A program made the translations under genes and the position numbers. The notes beneath the pieces were generated by a model. The model searched no databases. It saw nothing but the letters and a program-made list of their open reading frames with translations, and was not told the origin of the DNA. Source: Hyphomicrobiales bacterium (GTDB lineage: Bacteria > Pseudomonadota > Alphaproteobacteria > Rhizobiales > Xanthobacteraceae). From it: a stretch of DNA of 8,360 nt. How positions within the stretch are numbered: the first letter of the stretch is position 1; every line of letters starts with the position of its first letter. This document shows, piece by piece, positions 1-5,503 of the stretch. The stretch is from the NCBI GenBank assembly GCA_016210825.1, contig JACQTM010000374.1:1-8360 (forward strand), read 5' to 3'.

Positions 1-756
1 ATTGTCGTACTGACGCTCAATCGGCCCGAGCAACGAAACAGTCTTTCGGAAGCAATGCTTGCGAGTTTGAGCGATCATCTGGCCGCAATCCGAGTGGACA
101 AGACCATTCGTGGCGTCGTCATCGCCGCTAATGGTCAAGCCTTCAGTGCTGGGCATGATCTTAAGGAGCTTACTGCACGCCGAACCGATACTGACGGTGG
201 CCGCGCCTATTTCCATCACATCATGACGACATGCAGCGCCATGATGCAGGCTATCGTGATGCTCCCGAAGCCGGTGATTGCGGCGGTGCAAGGCGTCGCC
301 ACGGCAGCCGGCTGTCAACTCGTCGCAAGCTGCGATCTCGCCGTTGCTTCGAGCGCTGCGAAATTTGCCACGCCCGGCGTCGATATCGGCCTGTTCTGTT
401 CAACGCCCATGGTTGCCCTGTCGCGGAACGTCTCACGCAAGCACGCGATGGAAATGCTGCTGACCGGCGATGCGATTTCCGCCGATGACGCCTACCGCAT
501 GGGTCTCATCAATCGCGTCGTTGCGCCCGGTCAAGAGCGCGATGAAGCATTGAAGTTGGCGCACAAGATCGCCGGCAAGTCGGCGCATTCGGTAAAGATC
601 GGCAAGGAGGGCTTCTATCGCCAGGCCGAATTGGGTTTGGCAGACGCATATCGCTACGTATCGGAAATCATGGTTGAGAATTTAATGGCACATGACGCCA
701 AGGAGGGCCTCAACGCCTTCATCGAGAAACGCCAGCCAAAATGGGAAGACCGCTGA
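1..756 (+). CDS. ECHDC3-like crotonase-fold protein (enoyl-CoA hydratase/isomerase family), 5' end missing
   Basis: The reading frame is open from base 1: it reads IVVLTLNRPEQRNSLSEAML, the usual first beta strand of crotonases, so the gene begins upstream and the ATG at 55 is internal. The oxyanion-hole segment SAGHDLKEL is present (bases 145-171). The segment GVATAAGCQLVASCDLA, then FATPGVDIGLFCSTP, closely matches what I recall of human mitochondrial ECHDC3, as does the C-terminal part (EGLNAFIEKRQPKW). Canonical hydratases have Glu at two catalytic positions (Glu144 and Glu164 in rat crotonase). Here they are Gln (codon 316-318) and Gly (codon 376-378). The fold and acyl-CoA binding are therefore well supported, but water addition to an enoyl-CoA is not; the true reaction is unknown. 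The protein is cytoplasmic. Its stop is 86 bp before the next gene, with no clear terminator between them. Confidence 0.9.
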   Translation: MVVLTLNRPEQRNSLSEAMLASLSDHLAAIRVDKTIRGVVIAANGQAFSAGHDLKELTARRTDTDGGRAYFHHIMTTCSAMMQAIVMLPKPVIAAVQGVATAAGCQLVASCDLAVASSAAKFATPGVDIGLFCSTPMVALSRNVSRKHAMEMLLTGDAISADDAYRMGLINRVVAPGQERDEALKLAHKIAGKSAHSVKIGKEGFYRQAELGLADAYRYVSEIMVENLMAHDAKEGLNAFIEKRQPKWEDR

Positions 757-842
757 AATCTCCCACCATCGTCTTGTATGGCTGTTATCCCCGTTCCCGA
801 TAGTTTGCTCTCATCAAAAACACGAAACGCAAAGGTTGACAC

Positions 843-1061
843 ATGCTCCGCGTCCTAACTTTGTCCGTTGCTCTCATATGCAGCCCAGTCGCATTTGCGC
901 AGACGCCCACAGCCGAGCAACAAGCGGCGTGCCGCGGTGACGCCGACAAGCATTGCAAAGGTGTACTACCCGGCGGCGGTCGCATCCTGGCTTGTCTCGC
1001 CAAGGTAAAGGATCAGATTTCTCCGGACTGCCGCAAGATTGTTGAAGCACAAGGCAAATAG
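843..1061 (+). CDS. Small secreted cysteine-rich protein (GLG1-type Cys-rich repeat)
   Basis: This 72-residue protein starts with a clear Sec signal peptide: MLR, a hydrophobic core LTLSVALICSPV, then AFA-Q, giving probable cleavage after residue 19. The mature part of about 53 residues has four cysteines (30, 38, 51, 63) spaced C-x7-C-x12-C-x11-C. The surrounding pattern, D-x-x-K-H-C-K-x-V-x-P-G-G-G-R-I-L-x-C-L then I-S-P-D-C, is that of the cysteine-rich repeat known from Golgi protein GLG1 and found as single copies in many proteobacterial exported proteins. Two disulfides are likely, in the periplasm. The start ATG has AAAGG at 831-835, seven bases upstream. A weak promoter-like pair (TTGTAT 774-779, GATAGT 799-804, 19-bp spacer) precedes it, but I would not rely on it. 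It is convergent with the lysR gene, 16 bp away. Its function is unknown. Confidence 0.8.
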   Translation: MLRVLTLSVALICSPVAFAQTPTAEQQAACRGDADKHCKGVLPGGGRILACLAKVKDQISPDCRKIVEAQGK

Positions 1062-1077
1062 CGCGCACCATCGCTAT

Positions 1078-1974
1078 TCAATGCTGTAAAACGGCGCGCA
1101 ACCGCGGAACGGTAAAGTCGAGGAATGCACGTAACTTCGGCGGAGGATGGCGCCCGCCCGGATAGAGGAGGTGGACCGGCAGGTCTTCATCCTCGAAATC
1201 CTGCAACAACGATATAAGGGTTCCATCGGCAAGCGATGCCCGGGCCTGGTAACTGAGAACGCGCGTCACGCCGAGTCCGGACTTCGCAGCGTCGATCGCC
1301 GCTTCCGCCGTGTTGACGATCAACCGTGGCGTGATGGCGACCATGATCTCTTGAGATTGATGCCGGAATGGCCAGCGCAGACTGCCGGATAATCCGACGA
1401 ATGCAACAAGATCATGTGCAGCGAGATCGTCGGGCCGCTTCGGTGTGCCACGGCTTGCCAGATAAGACGGTGCGGCGACCACGGTTCGGCGCACGGTGCC
1501 GATCCGCGTTGCGATTGCCGAGAGATCGGAAAGCACGCCGATACGCAGCGCGACATCAAACCCCTCCTCCACCAGATCCGTTGGTCGATCCGTCAAAAAC
1601 AGGCGCACTGAAACGGATGGGAAGTTCTGTAAGAACTCGGCGACTACGGGCAGAACATGCAGTCGTCCAAAAACGATCGGCGCAGTCAGTCGGAGCTCGC
1701 CGACGGCAACGTGCCCCTGCCCGGCTGCGGCCTGTTCGATGTCTTCAAGATCGGTCAGCACCCGCTTGGCACCGGCGAGAAAATGCTGTCCCGCCTCGGT
1801 GACAGTGACGGCGCGTGTCGTGCGATTGAGCAACCGGACACCAAGTCGCTCCTCGAGTTCTGCCACCGCGCGCGTGACCGCTGCAGGCGATCTGTTCAGC
1901 CGTCGCGCGGCCTCGGCGAAACTCGTGTGCTCCGCTACCTTCACAAAGGCGGTCAGGCTCTCAATTCGATCCAT
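1078..1974 (-). CDS. LysR-family transcriptional regulator
   Basis: The 298 residues are a normal length for the family. Residues 1-60 form the winged helix-turn-helix (MDRIESLTAFVKVAEHTSFA, then AARRLNRSPAAVTRAVAELE, then GVRLLNRTTRAVTVTEAG), followed by a linker helix and a periplasmic-binding-protein-like effector domain from about residue 91 to 295 (GELRLTAPIVFGRLHVLPVV, DVALRIG, PHDLVAF-like segments). The sequence is closest in style to the subgroup that often controls a divergent oxidoreductase gene. The start ATG (1974-1972) has no obvious Shine-Dalgarno. It is divergent from the FMN-binding protein gene at 2083, and a T-N11-A inverted repeat overlaps its own start codon, which suggests autorepression and control of the neighbour. 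The effector cannot be told from the sequence. The family call is firm; the target is inferred. Confidence 0.95.
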   Translation of the reverse strand: MDRIESLTAFVKVAEHTSFAEAARRLNRSPAAVTRAVAELEERLGVRLLNRTTRAVTVTEAGQHFLAGAKRVLTDLEDIEQAAAGQGHVAVGELRLTAPIVFGRLHVLPVVAEFLQNFPSVSVRLFLTDRPTDLVEEGFDVALRIGVLSDLSAIATRIGTVRRTVVAAPSYLASRGTPKRPDDLAAHDLVAFVGLSGSLRWPFRHQSQEIMVAITPRLIVNTAEAAIDAAKSGLGVTRVLSYQARASLADGTLISLLQDFEDEDLPVHLLYPGGRHPPPKLRAFLDFTVPRLRAVLQH

Positions 1975-1999
1975 ATTGTTTCATATCACGGAACAATAT
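1973..1999. promoter_or_regulatory. Probable LysR operator (T-N11-A inverted repeat)
   Basis: There is a perfect 8-bp inverted repeat, ATATTGTT (1973-1980), 11 bases, AACAATAT (1992-1999). The central T1980-N11-A1992 is exactly the LysR-type recognition motif. The left arm covers the first codon of lysR (ATG 1974-1972), so bound regulator should hinder its own expression. The centre (1986) lies about 70 bp upstream of the start site inferred for the divergent gene (-10-like TTTAAT at 2044-2049). That is close to the usual position of the recognition site of activating LysR proteins. A second small inverted repeat, ATTC-CGA-GAAT (2025-2035), could be the activation half-site. Confidence 0.65.
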
Positions 2000-2043
2000 C
2001 TTTCATTTTGCAGTAATTATCACAATTCCGAGAATGATTGATA

Positions 2044-2049
2044 TTTAAT
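2044..2049 (+). promoter_or_regulatory. Possible -10 element for the FMN-binding protein gene
   Basis: TTTAAT matches five of six bases of TATAAT. No good -35 hexamer lies 16-18 bp upstream, which is typical of activator-dependent promoters and fits control by the divergent LysR protein. The expected start near 2056 would give a leader of about 27 bases. The repeat GCGCG-TGAC-CGCGC (2051-2064) sits around that point and could form a short hairpin. This call rests on position and one hexamer only. Confidence 0.3.
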
Positions 2050-2082
2050 TGCGCGTGACCGCGCATAGCTGGGAGAGTTGAT

Positions 2083-2706
2083 GTGGCCAATAATAGCAAT
2101 CTGGTGTTTACGCCGGCGGCGCGCAGGGCGCAGGCGGAGCGCGGCTCCGCGAAAGTCTACGATGCGCGGTTCACGGAAGGCTTCCCCAATCACGTGACCC
2201 CGGAACTCGCCGCGTTTATTGCCGAGCAGGATACTGCCTTTCTCGCCACAGCCTCGGCGGACGGTGCGCCATACATCCAGCATCGTGGGGGACCAAAGGG
2301 ATTCATCAAAATTCTGGATGAGCGAACACTTGGCTTCGCCGATTATCGCGGCAACCGCCAGTACATCACACTCGGCAATCTCTCGGAAAACGATTGCAGT
2401 TATTTATTCCTGCTCGATCCGGCGCGCCGACAACGCATCAAGATCTGGGGGCGCGCGCGCGTGGTCGAAAACGATCCGCAGTTAATCGAAAAACTATTCG
2501 ATGCAGGCTACAAGGCCAAGCCCGAGCGCGCCATTCTATTTACTATCGAGGCGTGGGACGTAAATTGCTCGGCGCACATCGTCGCGCGCTTCACGCAATC
2601 CGAGATCAGCGAGGTGGTAGCTGTTTTGCAGGGACGAATACGTGAGCTGGAAGCAGAAAACGCAACACTACACGCGGCGGCTCATGCCGCAAGCCGCCCA
2701 CTTTAA
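2083..2706 (+). CDS. Pyridoxamine 5'-phosphate oxidase-like FMN-binding split-barrel protein
   Basis: The start is GTG (2083-2085), with GGGAG at 2071-2075 seven bases upstream. An ATG at 2081 overlaps it but is out of frame. Residues 37-160 carry the split-barrel core: AAFIAEQDTAFLATASADGAPYIQHRGGPKGF, then LGFADYRGNRQYITLGNLSEND and RIKIWGRARVVEND. These are the strands and FMN-phosphate-contacting segments of the PNPOx-like superfamily. The protein (207 residues) lacks the C-terminal signature of true PdxH, so it is more likely an FMN- or F420-type oxidoreductase of unknown substrate than a B6 enzyme. Residues 175-196 form a short leucine-zipper-like coiled coil (I175, L182, L189, L196 at d; V179, I186, N193 at a). 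It is divergent from lysR and probably its target. It is a soluble cytoplasmic protein. The family is firm, the reaction unknown. Confidence 0.88.
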   Translation: MANNSNLVFTPAARRAQAERGSAKVYDARFTEGFPNHVTPELAAFIAEQDTAFLATASADGAPYIQHRGGPKGFIKILDERTLGFADYRGNRQYITLGNLSENDCSYLFLLDPARRQRIKIWGRARVVENDPQLIEKLFDAGYKAKPERAILFTIEAWDVNCSAHIVARFTQSEISEVVAVLQGRIRELEAENATLHAAAHAASRPL

Positions 2707-2717
2707 CATTGCAAACC

Positions 2718-2739
2718 GTGCCATGCATGTGCATGGCAC
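2718..2739. repeat. Perfect 22-bp palindrome between convergent genes
   Basis: The arm GTGCCATGCA (2718-2727) is repeated as its exact reverse complement at 2730-2739, with only TG between. As RNA this would give a nine-pair stem with a four-base loop on either strand. It lies 12 bases after the stop of the FMN-binding gene and 78 bases beyond the convergent gene's end. A second short inverted repeat, CGCGG-AG-CCGCG (2745-2756), follows. There is no T-tract, so this is not a classic intrinsic terminator; it may still help end transcription or protect 3' ends, or be a protein-binding site. Confidence 0.6.
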
Positions 2740-2817
2740 TCGCCCGCGGAGCCGCGATTAATTTAACTGGCCCCGCTTTGTATAACTTGTCTCTCCATCA
2801 TCCACGCGAGTTCGCGG

Positions 2818-3231
2818 TCAGACGACGGTGAAAACCGCAGCTTCGCCTTTCATCGTCCTTACGAGGTTGGGCGACGCCGGCAATTGCAGCACCGTAGCGT
2901 GCTGCCCCTCAAGCAGCCTCGTCACAAGCACGATCTTACCATTCGGAAATTCCAGCGCGTCATGGTGCGCTGCCGGCTGTTCCAAATTGACCTGCCGGAA
3001 CCGCGCCACCTTATCGGCGATTTTCCGGCCGCCAAGGAAGCCGAGTGCGGCCTCATACTCGACCGCGTTCTCAAAGCCGAGCTCGGTGCCCGGCAGAACA
3101 CACACCGCAACGTTGGGCTCGCCGACTGCGGCAAAACCGCGCGTAAGCGCATTTTCGAACTTCGTGGATACCAGCTTGTCACCGACCTTCGCAGGCCGGG
3201 ATGCTACATGATGAAGGCTGTAATCACACAT
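2818..3231 (-). CDS. Conserved small protein of unknown function (MCDYSL type)
   Basis: The protein has 137 residues from MCDYSLHHVASRPAKVGDKL. I chose this start because AGGAGG (3240-3245) sits eight bases upstream of ATG 3231-3229. An in-frame ATG at 3255 lies upstream of that site and would be poorly translated. The opening MCDYSL and the following R-P/L-A-x-x-G-x-x-L pattern recall a family of hypothetical proteins that I have seen start with MCDYSL in Hyphomicrobiales and other phyla. No known catalytic domain is visible. The rest is mixed, with beta-like stretches (VAVCVLPGTELGFE, KIVLVTRLLEGQHATVLQLP) and no signal peptide or membrane segment, so it should be cytoplasmic. Cys2 would become the N-terminal residue if Met is removed. 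It has its own sigma70-like promoter, is convergent with the FMN-binding gene and divergent from the CoA-binding protein gene. Confidence 0.8.
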   Translation of the reverse strand: MCDYSLHHVASRPAKVGDKLVSTKFENALTRGFAAVGEPNVAVCVLPGTELGFENAVEYEAALGFLGGRKIADKVARFRQVNLEQPAAHHDALEFPNGKIVLVTRLLEGQHATVLQLPASPNLVRTMKGEAAVFTVV

Positions 3232-3239
3232 CTGCAGGT

Positions 3240-3245
3240 CCTCCT
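3240..3245 (-). promoter_or_regulatory. Strong ribosome binding site that sets the MCDYSL protein start
   Basis: On the minus strand this reads AGGAGG, a full match to the anti-Shine-Dalgarno core, with an eight-base spacer to ATG 3231-3229. It lies inside the eight-codon extension that would be added by starting at 3255, which argues against that longer form. Confidence 0.8.
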
Positions 3246-3287
3246 CTAAAGCCATTAAGCCGAGGCGGCCCCCCAGGTGCCCATCAC

Positions 3288-3316
3288 AGTATATGAGATT
3301 GGCAAGGTTGTGTCAG
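3288..3316 (-). promoter_or_regulatory. Sigma70-type promoter for the MCDYSL protein gene
   Basis: On the minus strand, CTGACA (3316-3311, five of six to TTGACA) is followed by exactly 17 bases and TATACT (3293-3288, five of six to TATAAT). The start site would be near 3281, giving a leader of about 50 bases that contains the strong ribosome binding site. This is the best consensus promoter in the window and suggests steady housekeeping expression. Confidence 0.6.
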
Positions 3317-3389
3317 TTAAGCCGTAATTTTCGCCAGATGGTAACGGAGCCGCGGTCTGCCGATGCATGCTTAACGCGCATACCGGTCT

Positions 3390-3417
3390 TTTACTTGCAT
3401 TGCTGGAGCACTATGTT
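3390..3417 (+). promoter_or_regulatory. Possible promoter for the CoA-binding protein gene
   Basis: TTTACT (3390-3395, four of six to TTGACA), a 16-base spacer, and TATGTT (3412-3417, four of six to TATAAT). An inverted repeat TTGCG-ATC-CGCAA (3416-3428) overlaps the -10 and the probable start site and could be an operator. The match is modest. The gene's ATG at 3442 has no clear Shine-Dalgarno. Confidence 0.25.
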
Positions 3418-3441
3418 GCGATCCGCAATACGGCGTGATTC

Positions 3442-4029
3442 ATGAACCACGACAATTACCCCGACAGTTATATCCGCGGTATTCTTAACACGGTGAAGAC
3501 AATCGCCATGGTCGGTATCTCGCCAAAGGATAATCGGCCAAGCTACTTCGCTTTTAAATATTTACTCGAGCGCGGATATCGCATGATTCCTGTCAATCCT
3601 GGACAGGCGGGCCGCGAAATCCTCGGTCAGAAGGTTTACGCCAAACTCACCGACATCAACGAACCAATCGACATGGTGGACATCTTCCGCGCCTCCCAGC
3701 ATGCCCTGCCGGTCGTCGAGGAGGCGCTGACGCTGAAGTCCCGGCCACAGGTAATCTGGATGCAACTCGGTATCCGCAGCGATGACGCTGCCGCCAAGGC
3801 GGAGGCTGCCGGCATCAAGGTCGTGATGAATCGCTGCCCCAAGATTGAGTACGGGCGTCTTTCGTCGGAGATCGGCTGGATCGGCGTCAATTCGCGCACG
3901 CTTAGTTCGAAGCGTGCGCCCCTTCTAGGGAAAGGCGTCCAGCGAATGTCGCTCAACCGTCAAACCATGAGTGGCGGGACGATCGCCGCGACCGGAAGAC
4001 GCGAACGCGACGAGGATGGCGGCACTTAA
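3442..4029 (+). CDS. YccU-like CoA-binding protein with C-terminal extension
   Basis: Residues 10-145 form a Rossmann-type CoA-binding domain: YIRGILNTVKTIAMVGISPK, D-N-R-P-S-Y, RGYRMIPVNPG, GQKVYAKLTDI, IDMVDIFR, PQVIWMQLGI and GIKVVMNRCPKIEYGRL. This matches the stand-alone CoA-binding family of E. coli YccU, related to the CoA-binding part of succinyl-CoA synthetase alpha. It has no catalytic domain, so it is probably a CoA or acyl-CoA sensor or carrier. An in-frame stop (TGA 3436-3438) lies just before ATG 3442, which fixes the start. At 195 residues it is about 50 longer than YccU. The extra part (GWIGVNSRTLSSKR, then KGVQRMSLNRQT) is basic and ends in a polar tail. It is in the same direction as metY, 170 bp upstream, so the two may be co-transcribed. 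Its role is not known from sequence. Confidence 0.88.
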   Translation: MNHDNYPDSYIRGILNTVKTIAMVGISPKDNRPSYFAFKYLLERGYRMIPVNPGQAGREILGQKVYAKLTDINEPIDMVDIFRASQHALPVVEEALTLKSRPQVIWMQLGIRSDDAAAKAEAAGIKVVMNRCPKIEYGRLSSEIGWIGVNSRTLSSKRAPLLGKGVQRMSLNRQTMSGGTIAATGRRERDEDGGT

Positions 4030-4066
4030 CGCCGTTTGCCCGAGCGAATGAGTATTCCGCCCCGCG

Positions 4067-4091
4067 CGCATTCGGCATCCGTGCGAATGCG
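4067..4091. repeat. 8-bp inverted repeat between the CoA-binding gene and metY
   Basis: CGCATTCG (4067-4074) and its exact reverse complement CGAATGCG (4084-4091) flank nine bases. A third CGAATG lies at 4045-4050. The stem is followed by AATTTACGTT rather than a T-run, so it is a weak terminator candidate for the CoA-binding gene. It could equally be an operator dyad for metY. Confidence 0.4.
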
Positions 4092-4117
4092 AATTTACGT
4101 TACGGCCGCTACGCGCC

Positions 4118-4145
4118 TTGACGCCCCCTCCGGGTCCGATAAAGG
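4118..4145 (+). promoter_or_regulatory. Possible metY promoter
   Basis: TTGACG (4118-4123) matches TTGACA at five of six bases. Sixteen bases on is TAAAGG (4140-4145), only three of six to TATAAT. If used, transcription would start near 4152 and the leader would be about 48 bases long, beginning just before the hairpin at 4161-4177. The -10 is poor, so confidence is low. Confidence 0.28.
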
Positions 4146-4160
4146 AAACGGCACGCCACG

Positions 4161-4193
4161 CGGGCCCTCGGGGTCCGGCCACCCACGAGGACC
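4161..4193 (+). promoter_or_regulatory. metY leader with competing hairpins over the ribosome binding site
   Basis: Bases 4161-4167 can pair with 4171-4177 (seven pairs including one G-U, loop TCG). Alternatively GGTCC (4172-4176) can pair with GGACC (4189-4193), which includes most of the Shine-Dalgarno GAGGA (4187-4191) eight bases before ATG 4200. The two foldings share bases 4172-4176 and exclude each other, so the first would leave the ribosome site open and the second would hide it. A second GGGTCCG lies upstream at 4132-4138. It does not match any SAM or SAH riboswitch consensus I know. GC-rich DNA makes chance pairing likely. Confidence 0.3.
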
Positions 4194-4199
4194 GGCATC

Positions 4200-5483
4200 A
4201 TGACCGAACGCATCCCCGGCTTTTCCACGCTTGCCGTCCATGCTGGCGCCCAGCCCGACCCAACGACCGGCGCGCGCGCAACGCCAATTTACCAGACCAC
4301 GTCCTTCGTGTTCGACGACGTCGACCACGCCGCATCGTTGTTCGGCCTGCAGACTTTCGGCAACATCTATACGCGCATTGGCAATCCGACCTGCGCCGTG
4401 CTCGAAGAGCGCGTCGCCGCGCTTGAGGGCGGCACTGCGGGCCTCGCCACTGCCTCCGGCCACTCGGCCCAGGTCGTCATCATGCACAACCTGATGGTGC
4501 CTGGGGACGAGTTCGTCGCCTCGCGGAAGCTCTATGGCGGCTCGATCAACCAGTTCAATCACGCGTTCAAGAATTTCGGCTGGAACGTCGTCTGGGCCGA
4601 CCCAGACGACCTCGTCACTTTCGAACGCGCTGTGACGCCGAAGACCAAGGCGATCTTCATCGAGTCGATAGCCAATCCCGGCGGGGTCATCACCGACATC
4701 GAGGCGATCGCCAATATTGCGCGCCGCGCCGGCGTGCCGTTGATCGTCGACAACACGCTGGCGACGCCTTATTTATGCAAGCCGATCGACCACGGCGCCG
4801 ACATCGTCGTGCATTCGCTCACCAAGTTTCTCGGCGGTCACGGCAATTCCATCGGCGGCATGATCGTGGACGCCGGCACGTTTAACTGGTCACGCGAGGG
4901 CCGCTACCCCATGCTCTCGGAGCCGCGCCCGGAATATCAGGGCATCGTGCTGCACGAGACATTTGGCAATTTCGCATTCGCCATCGCCTGCCGTGTGCTC
5001 GGCCTGCGCGACATCGGGCCGGCGCTATCGCCGTTCAACGCATTTCTCATCCTCACCGGCATCGAGACGCTTCCCTTGCGCATGCAGAAGCATTGCGACA
5101 ATGCCAACGCCGTTTCGGAATGGCTCGCACAGCAAAAGCAAGTCGCGTGGGTCAGTTATCCGGGGCTTTCGGGCGACCGTTACCACAACCTCGCCAAGAA
5201 ATACTGCCCGAAGGGTGCGGGTGCTGTGCTCACTTTCGGGCTCAAGGGCGGCTACGATGCCGGCGTCAAGCTCGTCTCCAATGTGAAACTGTTCTCGCAT
5301 CTCGCCAATATCGGCGACACGCGCTCGCTCATCATTCACCCGGCCTCCACCACGCATCGGCAACTGTCCGATGCGCAGAAGGTACAGGCCGGCGCCGGGC
5401 CGGACGTGGTGCGTTTGTCTATCGGCATCGAGGACAAGGACGACATTATCGCCGACCTGGAGCAGGGTTTGGCGGCGGCGTAA
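4200..5483 (+). CDS. metY: O-acetylhomoserine sulfhydrylase (O-acetylhomoserine aminocarboxypropyltransferase)
   Basis: A PLP enzyme of the Cys/Met metabolism family that makes homocysteine from O-acetylhomoserine and sulfide (direct sulfhydrylation step of methionine synthesis) in the cytoplasm. At 427 residues it has the usual MetY length and start (FSTLAVHAGAQPDPTTGARA, then PIYQTTSFVFDDVDHA). Visible active-site parts are YTRIGNPT (57-64, PLP-phosphate contact), the ASGHSAQ segment (85-91), DNT with Asp184 (pairs with the PLP ring nitrogen), and SLTKF with Lys209, the Schiff-base lysine, followed by GGHGNSIGG. The insertion with FNWSREGRYPMLSEPRPEY, then HETFGNFAFA, is MetY-specific and sets it apart from MetB, MetC and MetZ. 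VRLSIGIED (404-412) closes the substrate site. ATG 4200 has GAGGA eight bases upstream. It follows the CoA-binding protein gene and is convergent with the next gene across 20 bp. Confidence 0.95.
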   Translation: MTERIPGFSTLAVHAGAQPDPTTGARATPIYQTTSFVFDDVDHAASLFGLQTFGNIYTRIGNPTCAVLEERVAALEGGTAGLATASGHSAQVVIMHNLMVPGDEFVASRKLYGGSINQFNHAFKNFGWNVVWADPDDLVTFERAVTPKTKAIFIESIANPGGVITDIEAIANIARRAGVPLIVDNTLATPYLCKPIDHGADIVVHSLTKFLGGHGNSIGGMIVDAGTFNWSREGRYPMLSEPRPEYQGIVLHETFGNFAFAIACRVLGLRDIGPALSPFNAFLILTGIETLPLRMQKHCDNANAVSEWLAQQKQVAWVSYPGLSGDRYHNLAKKYCPKGAGAVLTFGLKGGYDAGVKLVSNVKLFSHLANIGDTRSLIIHPASTTHRQLSDAQKVQAGAGPDVVRLSIGIEDKDDIIADLEQGLAAA

Positions 5484-5503
5484 TGTTGGTCCACGCGTAT
5501 GCG

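Noticed and set aside
757..842. Terminator between the ECHDC3-like gene and the secreted Cys-rich protein gene
   Set aside because: I found no stable stem followed by a T-run in this gap. Read-through is possible, and the promoter-like hexamers there are weak.
1496..2041. Open frame of 181 codons on the plus strand across lysR
   Set aside because: It is Ser/Arg/Thr-rich, antisense to a well-supported LysR gene, and runs through the operator region.
3232..3255. Eight-codon N-terminal extension of the MCDYSL protein from ATG 3255
   Set aside because: The strong AGGAGG lies inside this extension, and the recognisable family start MCDYSL begins after it.
4030..4199. SAM-II, SAH or SAM/SAH riboswitch upstream of metY
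   Set aside because: The gene is a classic SAM-II target in this class, but the conserved TGATTT, TTGCAGC and GCTAAA blocks are absent. Only a GATAAAGG segment recalls it, and I found no match to the other consensus patterns I know.
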